Program-made: the position numbers and the translations under genes
Shown here: piece by piece, positions 1 to 5,826 of the stretch
How positions within the stretch are numbered: position 1 is the first letter of the stretch
Layout of the letters: every line of letters begins with the position of its first letter
Assembly: GCF_000373985.1 (NCBI RefSeq)
Contig: NZ_KB892942.1
Span: forward strand, 1-6,057
DNA: 6,057 nt
Source of the DNA: Desulfobacter curvatus DSM 3379
GTDB lineage: Bacteria > Desulfobacterota > Desulfobacteria > Desulfobacterales > Desulfobacteraceae
Direction of reading: 5' to 3'
The notes under the pieces: model-generated
The model's input: only the letters and a program-made list of their open reading frames with translations
Databases searched by the model: none
Told to the model about the DNA's origin: nothing

Positions 1-154
1 GTTTTTGAACAGCAATAACAATTCGATGTGCGCTACTCTTTGATATCTTTACACATTTAGCAAGTTTTCTTAGAGAAACTTTGACCGGACTGCACTCGAA
101 AAAAGAAACAACTTTTTGACTTCGTAATCGTAATGAAATATCAGAACTCCACAA
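1..154 (-). CDS. Probable transposase, N-terminal part (runs off the left edge)
   Basis: Reading the minus strand leftwards from a TTG at 154 (directly after an in-frame TAA) gives an uninterrupted frame of about 51 codons to the window edge. It contains a segment reading VSLRKLAKCVKISKSSAHRI, which has the spacing and residue types of a helix-turn-helix DNA-binding unit. It follows a short basic stretch (LRLRSQKVVSFFE). N-terminal HTH segments of this kind, with a 'SKSS.HR' recognition helix, occur in several IS transposases; that is the basis of the call. No catalytic DDE residues are visible because the rest lies outside the window. The TTG has no convincing Shine-Dalgarno sequence, so the start is uncertain. 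It could instead be some other HTH regulator, but the abrupt loss of the neighbouring methyltransferase's 5' end supports an IS. Confidence 0.4.
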   Translation of the reverse strand, partial: MWSSDISLRLRSQKVVSFFECSPVKVSLRKLAKCVKISKSSAHRIVIAVQK

Positions 155-270
155 TTAGCTTATTATTTTAATATCTGTGAGAGTTCTATTTAATAGACGG
201 AATCAAATGTCCAGTTTTTAATCAAAAAAGAATGACCTGTTACAAAAAGTGTCCCGGCTTAAATCGGTAG
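1..270 (-). mobile_element. Probable insertion-sequence end abutting a truncated gene
   Basis: This stretch holds the HTH-type transposase start and about 115 AT-rich bases upstream of it. Immediately to the right, from about 271, conserved methyltransferase coding sequence begins in mid-domain, preceded in its own frame by a TAG at 268-270. The simplest reading is that an IS ends near 260-270. The minus-strand sequence reading inward from 270 (GCCGGGACACTTTTTGT and onward) would be its terminal inverted repeat. The partner inverted repeat and any target duplication lie outside the window, so the exact tip and the IS family cannot be fixed. Confidence 0.4.
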
Positions 271-387
271 CCTAAAGATGGAAGATTTCCTGCCAACTTA
301 CTTGTTTCCAATGGTGTCTTAAACGGTGGATATTCTCGTTTCTTCTCACTTGATGCTTGGGCAGAAAGCAACCTACCATTCCTGATT
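271..387 (+). other. Methyltransferase coding remnant upstream of the usable start
   Basis: The frame of the downstream fusion gene stays open from 271, just after a TAG at 268-270. It encodes conserved methyltransferase sequence with no ATG or GTG before 388: GRFPANLLVS, then VLNGG, then SRFFSLDAW and LPFLIV leading into PKASKKEKN. This block is typical of N4/N6 DNA methyltransferases just ahead of motif X. Its presence upstream of the first plausible start shows that the ancestral protein was longer. The frame's abrupt beginning marks the truncation point at the probable IS border. Confidence 0.7.
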
Positions 388-1680
388 GTGCCAAAGGCAT
401 CAAAGAAAGAAAAGAATGCTGGCTTACAGAATAGAGAAAAACAAAATAATAATCATCCAACAGTAAAACCAATCAAACTGATGTCATACCTCATAACTAT
501 GGGCAGCAGAGAAGGTGATATTGTTCTTGATCCGTTCTGTGGATCTGGAACCACTCTCCTGGCAGCCCGATTTCTGGGGAGAAAGTTTATCGGCATTGAT
601 ATTGAAGAAAAATACTACGAGATTGCCCATGAACGCCTGAAAAATGTTTCCGGTAGACTTCCAAAGCCGGAGCCTTTAGCATCTGGTAAAATTCAGAGAT
701 TATCAGATTTTAAATCCTTCGAGCTTCAATCACAAGGAGGCCCGATACTAAATGGCTCCGTGCTCAGCAAATTACCAGCCATCATTGGCAAAATACTGAA
801 CAACCCATCCACGGTACCAACTGAAATAGATGGTTTCAAAATCACAGGCCATAAAAAACAAAACCTTGAGCAGAAGAAAGAACCCGACAATGTTCAGGAC
901 TGGGCCGACAAAGGGATTAACATCTCCCGTGGCTGCAGCAATGACTGCCGTTACTGCTACGCCAGGGAAGAATCCGTTCGCCGTCATGGCAACACGGTTG
1001 AAAACTGGCCGAAAGAAGAACTCAATCCCAAAATTATCAGCAAAGGCTGGCGGATAAGCAGCAAACGGTTGATGTTCCCCTCTACCCATGACATCACCCC
1101 AGGCACCTATGATGCCTGTGAGACTGTTTTGAAAAAACTTCTCAAGGCGGGAAATAAGCTTCTGGTGGTATCCAAGCCCCGGCCTGATCTGATTGAAAAG
1201 CTGTGTGACGCGATCGCACCCTATAAAAGCCAGGTCATGTTCCGGTTCACCATTACGGCCATGGACAATAATGTGCTCGGATTTTGGGAGCCCAATGCAC
1301 CACCCTATGAGGATCGCAAAAAGGCCCTGGTTGTGGTCAAAGAAAAAGGGTTCAGGAACTCAGTCAGCATAGAACCCATGCTTGATTCTCCAAATGTGGG
1401 AGATCTGATTGAAGACCTACGACCCCATACTACGGACTGCATGTGGGTAGGTCCCATGAAAATGGTCAAGAAACGGGTGGTCAATGACAGCCCCCAGGTT
1501 GAAAAGGAGATTGTGAAAATCATCTCCGACCAGACCCATGTAAAGCTCCTGCCCATTTACATGAAATACAAAGACGATCCCATGATCAAGTGGAAGGGGC
1601 ACTACCGGAAACTGCTTCGCAAGCTCCGGGTTGAAATCCCACCACAGAAGGATGACTGGCGTGACCGTGTTCCAGAATAA
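388..1680 (+). CDS. 5'-truncated DNA N4/N6-methyltransferase fused to a radical SAM domain
   Basis: From GTG 388 the frame encodes 430 residues. Residues 1-90 are the C-terminal half of a beta-class-order DNA amino-methyltransferase: motif X HPTVKPIKLM (23-32), the SAM-binding motif LDPFCGSGTT (47-56) and motif II GIDIEEKYYEIA (69-80). The DPPY-type catalytic motif, normally N-terminal in this class, is missing, so methyl transfer is not expected from this product alone. After a linker (about 90-170) comes a radical SAM domain. It has CSNDCRYC (Cys183, Cys187, Cys190; CxxxCxxC for a 4Fe-4S cluster), FPSTHDI (230-236), and TITAMD and EPMLD strand motifs, in the style of spore-photoproduct-lyase-like or phage-associated radical SAM proteins. 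The gene is probably a 5' remnant: the frame is open back to 271 in conserved sequence and GTG 388 has no clear ribosome binding site. The radical SAM half looks intact and might still be made. Its substrate is unknown; DNA or a modified base is an inference from the fusion. Confidence 0.85.
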   Translation: MPKASKKEKNAGLQNREKQNNNHPTVKPIKLMSYLITMGSREGDIVLDPFCGSGTTLLAARFLGRKFIGIDIEEKYYEIAHERLKNVSGRLPKPEPLASGKIQRLSDFKSFELQSQGGPILNGSVLSKLPAIIGKILNNPSTVPTEIDGFKITGHKKQNLEQKKEPDNVQDWADKGINISRGCSNDCRYCYAREESVRRHGNTVENWPKEELNPKIISKGWRISSKRLMFPSTHDITPGTYDACETVLKKLLKAGNKLLVVSKPRPDLIEKLCDAIAPYKSQVMFRFTITAMDNNVLGFWEPNAPPYEDRKKALVVVKEKGFRNSVSIEPMLDSPNVGDLIEDLRPHTTDCMWVGPMKMVKKRVVNDSPQVEKEIVKIISDQTHVKLLPIYMKYKDDPMIKWKGHYRKLLRKLRVEIPPQKDDWRDRVPE

Positions 1681-1707
1681 TCCTCAGATAATTTAACACC
1701 ACTTCAT

Positions 1708-1740
1708 ACAGCCGGGTTTTAACGCCCGGCTGTTTCTATT
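1708..1740 (+). terminator. Rho-independent terminator of the fusion gene
   Basis: A perfect 9-bp stem (ACAGCCGGG at 1708-1716 pairing with CCCGGCTGT at 1725-1733) encloses an 8-base loop and is followed by a T-rich run continuing past 1740. It lies 27 bases after the stop of the methyltransferase-radical SAM gene, as expected for its terminator. Confidence 0.85.
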
Positions 1741-1875
1741 TATTTCAACAAAATTATCCTGCGACACTAAAAGTCGTATGGTGACAGTCAAAGTCTCCCT
1801 CTCTTCTTGAAAGCAATTTTAACGCTGCCGGGTCAACAAAGGTTAATGGGACCGAAAAGGCCCGACGCACTTTGC

Positions 1876-1881
1876 AAGGAG
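1876..1881 (+). promoter_or_regulatory. Ribosome binding site fixing the start of the small basic protein
   Basis: AAGGAG ends 8 bases before ATG 1890. It overlaps the vicinity of an in-frame TTG at 1872, which therefore cannot use it, so ATG 1890 is the better start. Confidence 0.7.
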
Positions 1882-1889
1882 AGTCAAAC

Positions 1890-2078
1890 ATGAGTATTAT
1901 GAGCAAAAAAAGAATAAAAATGTTAAAAAAGCAAAGTCTTAAAAACAAACGTAACGAGAAAAATATTCTGGCGCTGATAAGGCAGCAGAAGGAATGTTGG
2001 GGTGGTGGTTTACAACGTTCCGTGAAAAAGCCTGACAAAGCAGTACAAGAGGCGGTTCAACAACGATTAAAACGGTAA
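1890..2078 (+). CDS. Small highly basic hypothetical protein (62 aa)
   Basis: ATG 1890 with a well-placed AAGGAG opens a 62-residue frame ending in TAA. I do not recognise the family. The product is rich in Lys and Arg (MSKKRIKMLKKQSLKNKRN near the start, ending QQRLKR). It has one Cys and a WGGG turn in the middle (about 38-41), and no signal peptide or membrane helix. Its first half is probably a charged helix. Such composition suits nucleic-acid binding, but that is only an inference. It stands alone between two hairpins sharing the same stem core, so it looks like an independent transcription unit in the same orientation as the fusion gene. No clear sigma-70 promoter was found in the 150 bases upstream. 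The good ribosome binding site is the main evidence that it is real. Confidence 0.6.
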   Translation: MSIMSKKRIKMLKKQSLKNKRNEKNILALIRQQKECWGGGLQRSVKKPDKAVQEAVQQRLKR

Positions 2079-2090
2079 ATTAAGGGTTTC

Positions 2091-2119
2091 CTCCCGGCTG
2101 CCTAAAGAACAGCCGGGGG
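2091..2119 (+). terminator. Hairpin, likely terminator, after the small protein
   Basis: CCCGGCTG (2093-2100) pairs perfectly with CAGCCGGG (2110-2117) around a 9-base loop, extendable by a U-G and a C-G pair. It begins 12 bases after the stop of the 62-aa gene. The T-tract on either strand is poor, so termination would be weak or factor-assisted. Its stem core is the same as that of the terminator at 1708-1740. Confidence 0.55.
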
Positions 2120-2214
2120 GCTACTTACTCTCAATGATCTCAATTTTACCCTGATAATTTTGCCACGCTTGCAAGCCAGCAACCAAAAAAATGAAAAGCG
2201 TGTGCAACGGGGTG

Positions 2215-2232
2215 CCTGTAATCTGTTACAGG
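2215..2232. repeat. Short inverted repeat CCTGTAA-4-TTACAGG
   Basis: Two perfect 7-base arms are separated by TCTG. It could be an operator-like dyad or a small hairpin. No gene starts close enough to assign a role. Confidence 0.4.
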
Positions 2233-2244
2233 ACGCAAAATGGG

Positions 2245-2265
2245 TGTGACGGATTTGTGACAGAT
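2245..2265 (+). repeat. Pair of direct repeats TGTGAC(G/A)GAT
   Basis: TGTGACGGAT at 2245-2254 and TGTGACAGAT at 2256-2265 differ at one base and lie 11 bases apart, about one helical turn. Two half-sites on the same face of the helix could bind a regulator, but two copies are too few to call iterons and no promoter is evident nearby. Confidence 0.35.
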
Positions 2266-2657
2266 ACTGTAAAAACACACCTGAATATCACCGAAGACGC
2301 ATGGATATCAATGTTTTTAATTTTACAATCGGACCATAAGGACAGATGACAAAATGCCAGAGTGGTTAGAGTTCTTTTGTGATTTTTCTGGGTGCTAAAT
2401 GGTATTGGAATTTTCATTTATCCTTGGAAAAAGGCCACCTTGCACGTGGATTATGACAGGAAAATTATTTGGGGTTTTGACAATTGGCTGGAACACTACG
2501 TCTGCCAGCCCTGTCTTTTTTTAAAGAAATCAGATCACCAATCAACATATTATGGGGGCATCTTTTCCTTTCCTTAAAAATTTTGTAGAGTTCAGCTTTG
2601 TATATAGTCCCCTTGAAGAGAGTATCTACAATGTAGAAAGGTGGGGCACCCTAATGA

Positions 2658-3329
2658 TTATTTTTCCCAGCCTTTAAGTATATGAAGAATAGTAGTTATC
2701 AACGGCTTCACATTACTTGGAATTGAAGGGATCGCACCCATCTCTGGATAATAACCTTTGTCTTTAGTCAAAATATCGGATGGACCATCGTCAGGATACA
2801 AAAGATACAAATAATCAACCTTTTTATATGGTTCATCTCTAAACGATATTGAAAAATTATACTTACCAACGATTGTGTAAAATGTTGTTCCAGTTACCCA
2901 ATATTTACTGCTGTATTTGGCGTCGAGAATAGCATATCTAAACTCTCCGTCTTCTTCCTTCTCAATTACTATATCAGGGCAAAAGAACTTTGACAGATTT
3001 GAATTGGCAAACAATTTGATCCAGGGGTAAGTTGAAGGAAAGTTTTTTCTATTGATTCTTAATTGATAATAAACTCGGTACGTTTCCTGATTAGATGAAA
3101 AAGTAAAATACAATATTTTATTTTCACCAAGTTGAAGGTCAGAATTACCAAATTTTTGCCTGAAAATTTCAGCAATAGCATAAAGATTGTAATATTCATA
3201 GAGGACATCAATGTTTCTAATTCCGAGGACAATAAATGTGCCAGGGTAATTTAAGCCCGCTTTATAAAATGCGAGTATCCTATGATAAAGCTCTCGATAA
3301 TGCCGCTTCTTTTTAAACGTATGAGTCAT
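2658..3329 (-). CDS. PD-(D/E)XK nuclease domain, detached 3' part of the McrC-like gene
   Basis: The frame starting at ATG 3329 gives 223 residues. Visible nuclease features are the helix bearing Glu45 (LYEYYNLYAIAEIF), then Pro118-Asp119 in CPDIVIEK and Asp136-Ala-Lys138 in YAILDAKYSS, the PD...DxK active-site pattern. Tyr139 and the following WVTGTTFYTIVGKY region are also typical of the C-terminal nuclease of DUF2357 proteins. ATG 3329 is an internal Met of the ancestral protein and has no ribosome binding site ahead of it. The frame is open further upstream to about 3463 without a usable start. Independent translation is therefore doubtful, although the nuclease fold itself looks undamaged. 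Confidence 0.75.
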   Translation of the reverse strand: MTHTFKKKRHYRELYHRILAFYKAGLNYPGTFIVLGIRNIDVLYEYYNLYAIAEIFRQKFGNSDLQLGENKILYFTFSSNQETYRVYYQLRINRKNFPSTYPWIKLFANSNLSKFFCPDIVIEKEEDGEFRYAILDAKYSSKYWVTGTTFYTIVGKYNFSISFRDEPYKKVDYLYLLYPDDGPSDILTKDKGYYPEMGAIPSIPSNVKPLITTILHILKGWEK

Positions 3330-3403
3330 ACGTGGATAGTTTTCTATGGGGACAACTTCTGAAAAACGTTTATAATATGATGCTTTTAAAGTTCTATATC
3401 CTC

Positions 3404-3507
3404 TTTTTAATTTATTTAAATGTTGAAGTTCTGATTTAAAAATAATTCTTTTTAATTTTTAATTTATTTAAATGTTGAAGTTCTGATTTAAAAATAATTC
3501 TTTTTAA
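3404..3507. repeat. Perfect 52-bp tandem duplication causing a frameshift
   Basis: Bases 3404-3455 and 3456-3507 are identical over all 52 positions, and one further base matches at the boundary. The unit starts and ends with TTTTTAA and is very AT-rich. Because 52 is not a multiple of three, the duplication shifts the minus-strand reading frame inside the McrC-like gene. The perfect identity indicates a recent event, and such adjacent copies can be lost again by slippage or recombination. Confidence 0.97.
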
Positions 3508-4332
3508 TGATTCAAAACTTGCGAATTCACCATCAAACAAGTCATCAGAATTTAAGTAATCAGATATTTCTATCGACAATTTTTGAATACTTCGGCCAAG
3601 TTTCTCAATAGCACCTATTAAAACTCTGTTTTCATAAATGTCTACATTTTCCTCATGCACTTCAGCAATTATTTTTCTGGGTATGGCAAAAGTTCCTGCG
3701 ATTTCAAAAGAATTCTGATCAAATTTAAGATTGTTTCCATACTCAATTTCATCTAAATTTTGTAGAATCCATTCAATGCTTTTGGAAGTTACCAATTTTT
3801 CTTTATAATCAATTTTTATATTCTTGCTTTTTAGTTTATAGGCTGGTTTGGATCTGAAATAATAAAGGTTCCTCTCCAAAGATGTATATAATTCTCTTAA
3901 AATACCTATGTATTTTAGCAATGGTAGCTCTGAATCATAACTTGAAGTGGGTTCAGCAGTAAAAAAGCGTTGCCGATTCAACAAAGCCTCAAAGACTTCG
4001 CTGTTCTTTTCAAATACATATTCAAACATAGCCTTGGCTTGTGAGTCATTGAGTTTTTTTGAGAGAATATTTAATTCTCCAATTTTTTCTCCCTCTGGAT
4101 TTGAAAAAGTGAAGATGCCTAAACAATTTAGGAATAATAATTTAGGAGGTTCGCTAAAATAAACATGTTTATCTTCCCCTGTCTGTTCATCCAGAATCCC
4201 TTCGAGAATAATATATTTGTATTGGTAATCATCACCCGGTTTTATAAAATATTTATGAGTTTCAAACACAACATATGAATTTCCATGTATTTCAACAGGA
4301 GAACCATTCTGATTAAATATATCTATTTGCAT
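3436..4332 (-). CDS. DUF2357-like N-terminal part of the McrC-like protein
   Basis: ATG 4332 to the stop at 3436 gives 298 residues. Residues 1-120 form a beta-rich region with FLNCLGIFTF (67-76). This is followed by a helical segment and the family-typical motif EVHEENVDIYENRVLIGAI (224-242), the 'ENR' signature of DUF2357 proteins, in which this region precedes the nuclease domain. The last six residues (IKKNYF) are an artefact of the 52-bp duplication; the native sequence would go from LNKLK to RGYRTLK and on into the nuclease. The start lies six bases after the stop of the NTPase gene with no strong ribosome binding site, so translation is probably coupled to that gene. In McrBC-type systems this part would contact the NTPase ring; on its own it should be restriction-inactive. 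Confidence 0.8.
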   Translation of the reverse strand: MQIDIFNQNGSPVEIHGNSYVVFETHKYFIKPGDDYQYKYIILEGILDEQTGEDKHVYFSEPPKLLFLNCLGIFTFSNPEGEKIGELNILSKKLNDSQAKAMFEYVFEKNSEVFEALLNRQRFFTAEPTSSYDSELPLLKYIGILRELYTSLERNLYYFRSKPAYKLKSKNIKIDYKEKLVTSKSIEWILQNLDEIEYGNNLKFDQNSFEIAGTFAIPRKIIAEVHEENVDIYENRVLIGAIEKLGRSIQKLSIEISDYLNSDDLFDGEFASFESLKRIIFKSELQHLNKLKIKKNYF

Positions 4333-4338
4333 AAATGA

Positions 4339-5826
4339 TTAGTTGATCAAAAAATAATTATAATTGTTGTACACCCCTTCATCAGAGCCATGCTGAATGA
4401 TTTTATTTAAAATACTGCACGATTCATTATCATCCATCCGCTGTTTACTAAATATGCCATCTATTTCATGATTTAATTCTTGTAAATTTTCACGGTACTG
4501 ATCGCCTTGCCCATCAATTTTTGGAAGAATTCTTTGCGCAATAAAATAATCTAGTGCCTTATAAGGAGTCATAAAAGAAAATGCAGACATGCAATAGTGA
4601 ATAAATGCTCTATCAATTCTATGGCTTACATTTATATTTAATTTTTTAAATATATTTTTTAATTTGATATATTTTGTTTGAATATCTTCATAAGTTTCTC
4701 TTCTCAAAAAACTTTCTATGTCATCCCCATAATCTTCATTAAAGTCTTTCAATTTAAACATTTTTATAGCGTCTTTATAAGTCAGGCCAATGTTGCCTAT
4801 AACAGATGGTTCAATATTGTCAGCAGAAAAAGAAATAGGATTTGATGATTGAGGTATACGAATAATATTCACCCGATCAATAACTCTTGGAGATAATTCT
4901 TCAGTAGTCTGATCAGAGTTGATTGTACCAATAAATCTAATGTTATTCGTGTAATTAATGCTGTAATCTCCTCCTAGATTTATTAGCAGAGGATTGTTTG
5001 TATCTGCAACGCTATCAGTCAAATTATAAAAACTCGACCAATAGTGCTCTACCGGACTCAAGTTAGCTTCATCTAAAATCACATATCCCAAAGCTGAGTC
5101 TTTAAAAATTTTTTCTTGATACTCTTGATTAGCAACTCTTAAAAGCTGATACATATTTGGATCTGTTGGACAAAAAGATTGGGAAAGTGGATTATAAAAT
5201 CCTATGAAATCTTTTTGAGATGTCCATCCTTTTGCTACCGAAATCTCGACGCGTTTCTTCGGTTCCTTTACAAGAATTTTTGACAGTAGCCTAGCTAATG
5301 ATGTCTTTCCGGTACCTGGAAGGCCCGCAAAAATGGTAAAAGTATTTTGATGAATTGAAATCAAAACATTTGCAATGAATGCGCTTGTAAAATCTCTACC
5401 GGAATCCTTTAATTTTTTATTAATTTTCTCTAACATCATTCTTTCAATGGAGATATATTGAGTGCCATCATTTGATGTTAGTTCATGTTCTTGGTCAAAA
5501 TACGTCGAACGATCTGGTGCCAATGAAATTTTAGCTTCTTCTTTATGTTTGTTCCCAAACTCTCTCCCACTAATGAAATCAAAATGTGTTTTAGCTTTAA
5601 TCAATTCTTTTAATTTTTCATTCGAATCTCGTTGTGTACTTACAAATTCGTTCCTTAGGCCAGCCATTATATCTTTTAGTTCAGTTTCTTGACGCTGTAG
5701 GATGCGCATTTCAGCTTCTTTGTCTTGAATTGCGGTAACGAGTTCACTGAGATGTTCATATTTTTCCAGTGATGTCCGGTTAGGTTTTTGCTTGTTCGCT
5801 AAATGTAATTTTTTGATCTTTGACAA
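4339..5826 (-). CDS. McrB-like AAA+ NTPase of a restriction system
   Basis: A coiled-coil-like, charged N-terminal region (about residues 20-80) precedes an AAA+ domain. It shows Walker A GLPGTGKT (168-175), Walker B VILDEAN (249-255), sensor-1 GTINSD (300-305) and arginine-finger candidates in SPRVIDR (312-318). A C-terminal helical part contains ALDYFIAQRILPKIDGQG (424-441). In family terms this is the motor of an McrBC/LlaJI-like modification-dependent restriction system, paired with the DUF2357 nuclease encoded six bases downstream. Nucleotide preference (GTP as in McrB, or ATP) cannot be read from the sequence. The DNA-recognition domain often found at the N-terminus of McrB is not seen. 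The first codon is a TTG at 5826, inside the transposase reading frame. Residues 1 to about 16-20 coincide with the transposase tail, so the native N-terminus was probably lost or replaced by the IS. The next in-frame ATG is residue 40 (5709). Confidence 0.85.
   Translation of the reverse strand: MSKIKKLHLANKQKPNRTSLEKYEHLSELVTAIQDKEAEMRILQRQETELKDIMAGLRNEFVSTQRDSNEKLKELIKAKTHFDFISGREFGNKHKEEAKISLAPDRSTYFDQEHELTSNDGTQYISIERMMLEKINKKLKDSGRDFTSAFIANVLISIHQNTFTIFAGLPGTGKTSLARLLSKILVKEPKKRVEISVAKGWTSQKDFIGFYNPLSQSFCPTDPNMYQLLRVANQEYQEKIFKDSALGYVILDEANLSPVEHYWSSFYNLTDSVADTNNPLLINLGGDYSINYTNNIRFIGTINSDQTTEELSPRVIDRVNIIRIPQSSNPISFSADNIEPSVIGNIGLTYKDAIKMFKLKDFNEDYGDDIESFLRRETYEDIQTKYIKLKNIFKKLNINVSHRIDRAFIHYCMSAFSFMTPYKALDYFIAQRILPKIDGQGDQYRENLQELNHEIDGIFSKQRMDDNESCSILNKIIQHGSDEGVYNNYNYFLIN

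Larger units (their letters stand above)
2120..2657. other. Gene-free stretch between the convergent modules
   Basis: I see no convincing gene here. The open frames present (for example GTG 2392 to 2577, plus strand, 61 codons) have no ribosome binding site and no recognisable motif. A few dyads occur: CACGCTT/AAGCGTG at 2164-2170 and 2196-2202, CCTGTAA/TTACAGG at 2215-2232, GGTGTG/CACACC at 2243-2281, and the odd palindrome TCTACAATGTAGA at 2625-2637. No terminator with a T-tract is visible on the minus strand after the nuclease stop at 2658. Confidence 0.5.
2658..4332 (-). pseudogene. McrC-like DUF2357/PD-(D/E)XK nuclease split by a 52-bp duplication
   Basis: This span was a single gene. 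It encodes the DUF2357-type N-terminal region in one frame and the PD-(D/E)XK nuclease in another, and the frame change falls exactly at a perfect 52-bp tandem duplication (3404-3507). Deleting one copy leaves 1623 bases, a continuous frame of 540 residues: 292 from the upstream part, 25 encoded between the repeat and ATG 3329 (starting RGYRTLKASYYKRF), and 223 from the downstream part. In the known family (DUF2357 plus the PDDEXK_7/DUF524 nuclease), such proteins act as the McrC-like nuclease partner of an McrB-like NTPase, cutting foreign, often modified, DNA. As it stands, translation of the first part stops six codons into the second copy and the nuclease is lost. The upstream NTPase gene is six bases away, so the two are one operon. 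Confidence 0.85.

Noticed and set aside
116..144. TTGACT-17-TATCAG as an outward promoter driving the methyltransferase remnant.
   Set aside because: The -10 box is weak, and it lies within a likely coding stretch on the other strand. Not strong enough to list.
733..796. AAGGAGG followed by ATG 752 inside the fusion gene, a possible internal start for the radical SAM part.
   Set aside because: The ATG is out of frame and its frame ends after about 15 codons. The in-frame GTG at 760 is too far from the AAGGAGG.
1754..2038. Minus-strand frame of 94 codons opposite the small basic gene, with a hydrophobic stretch.
   Set aside because: The hydrophobic Phe/Leu run is the antisense reading of the Lys-rich codons of the plus-strand gene, which has the better start signal.
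2196..2245. Partial resemblance to a cyclic-di-GMP riboswitch (GCAAC, a hairpin, then GGACGCAAA).
   Set aside because: The second conserved stem and the receptor part are missing, and no gene starts at a suitable distance downstream.
2362..2400. A tRNA-like start (GCCAGAGTGGTTAGAG) resembling an acceptor and D-arm.
   Set aside because: No anticodon arm, no GTTCRA-type T-arm and no matching 3' acceptor strand follow.
2226..2577. Two open frames of about 60 codons (minus 2226-2417, plus 2392-2577).
   Set aside because: No ribosome binding site, no recognisable motif and they overlap each other; probably chance.
3404..3507. A CRISPR-like repeat pair.
   Set aside because: The copies are directly adjacent with no spacer and lie within coding sequence; this is a tandem duplication.
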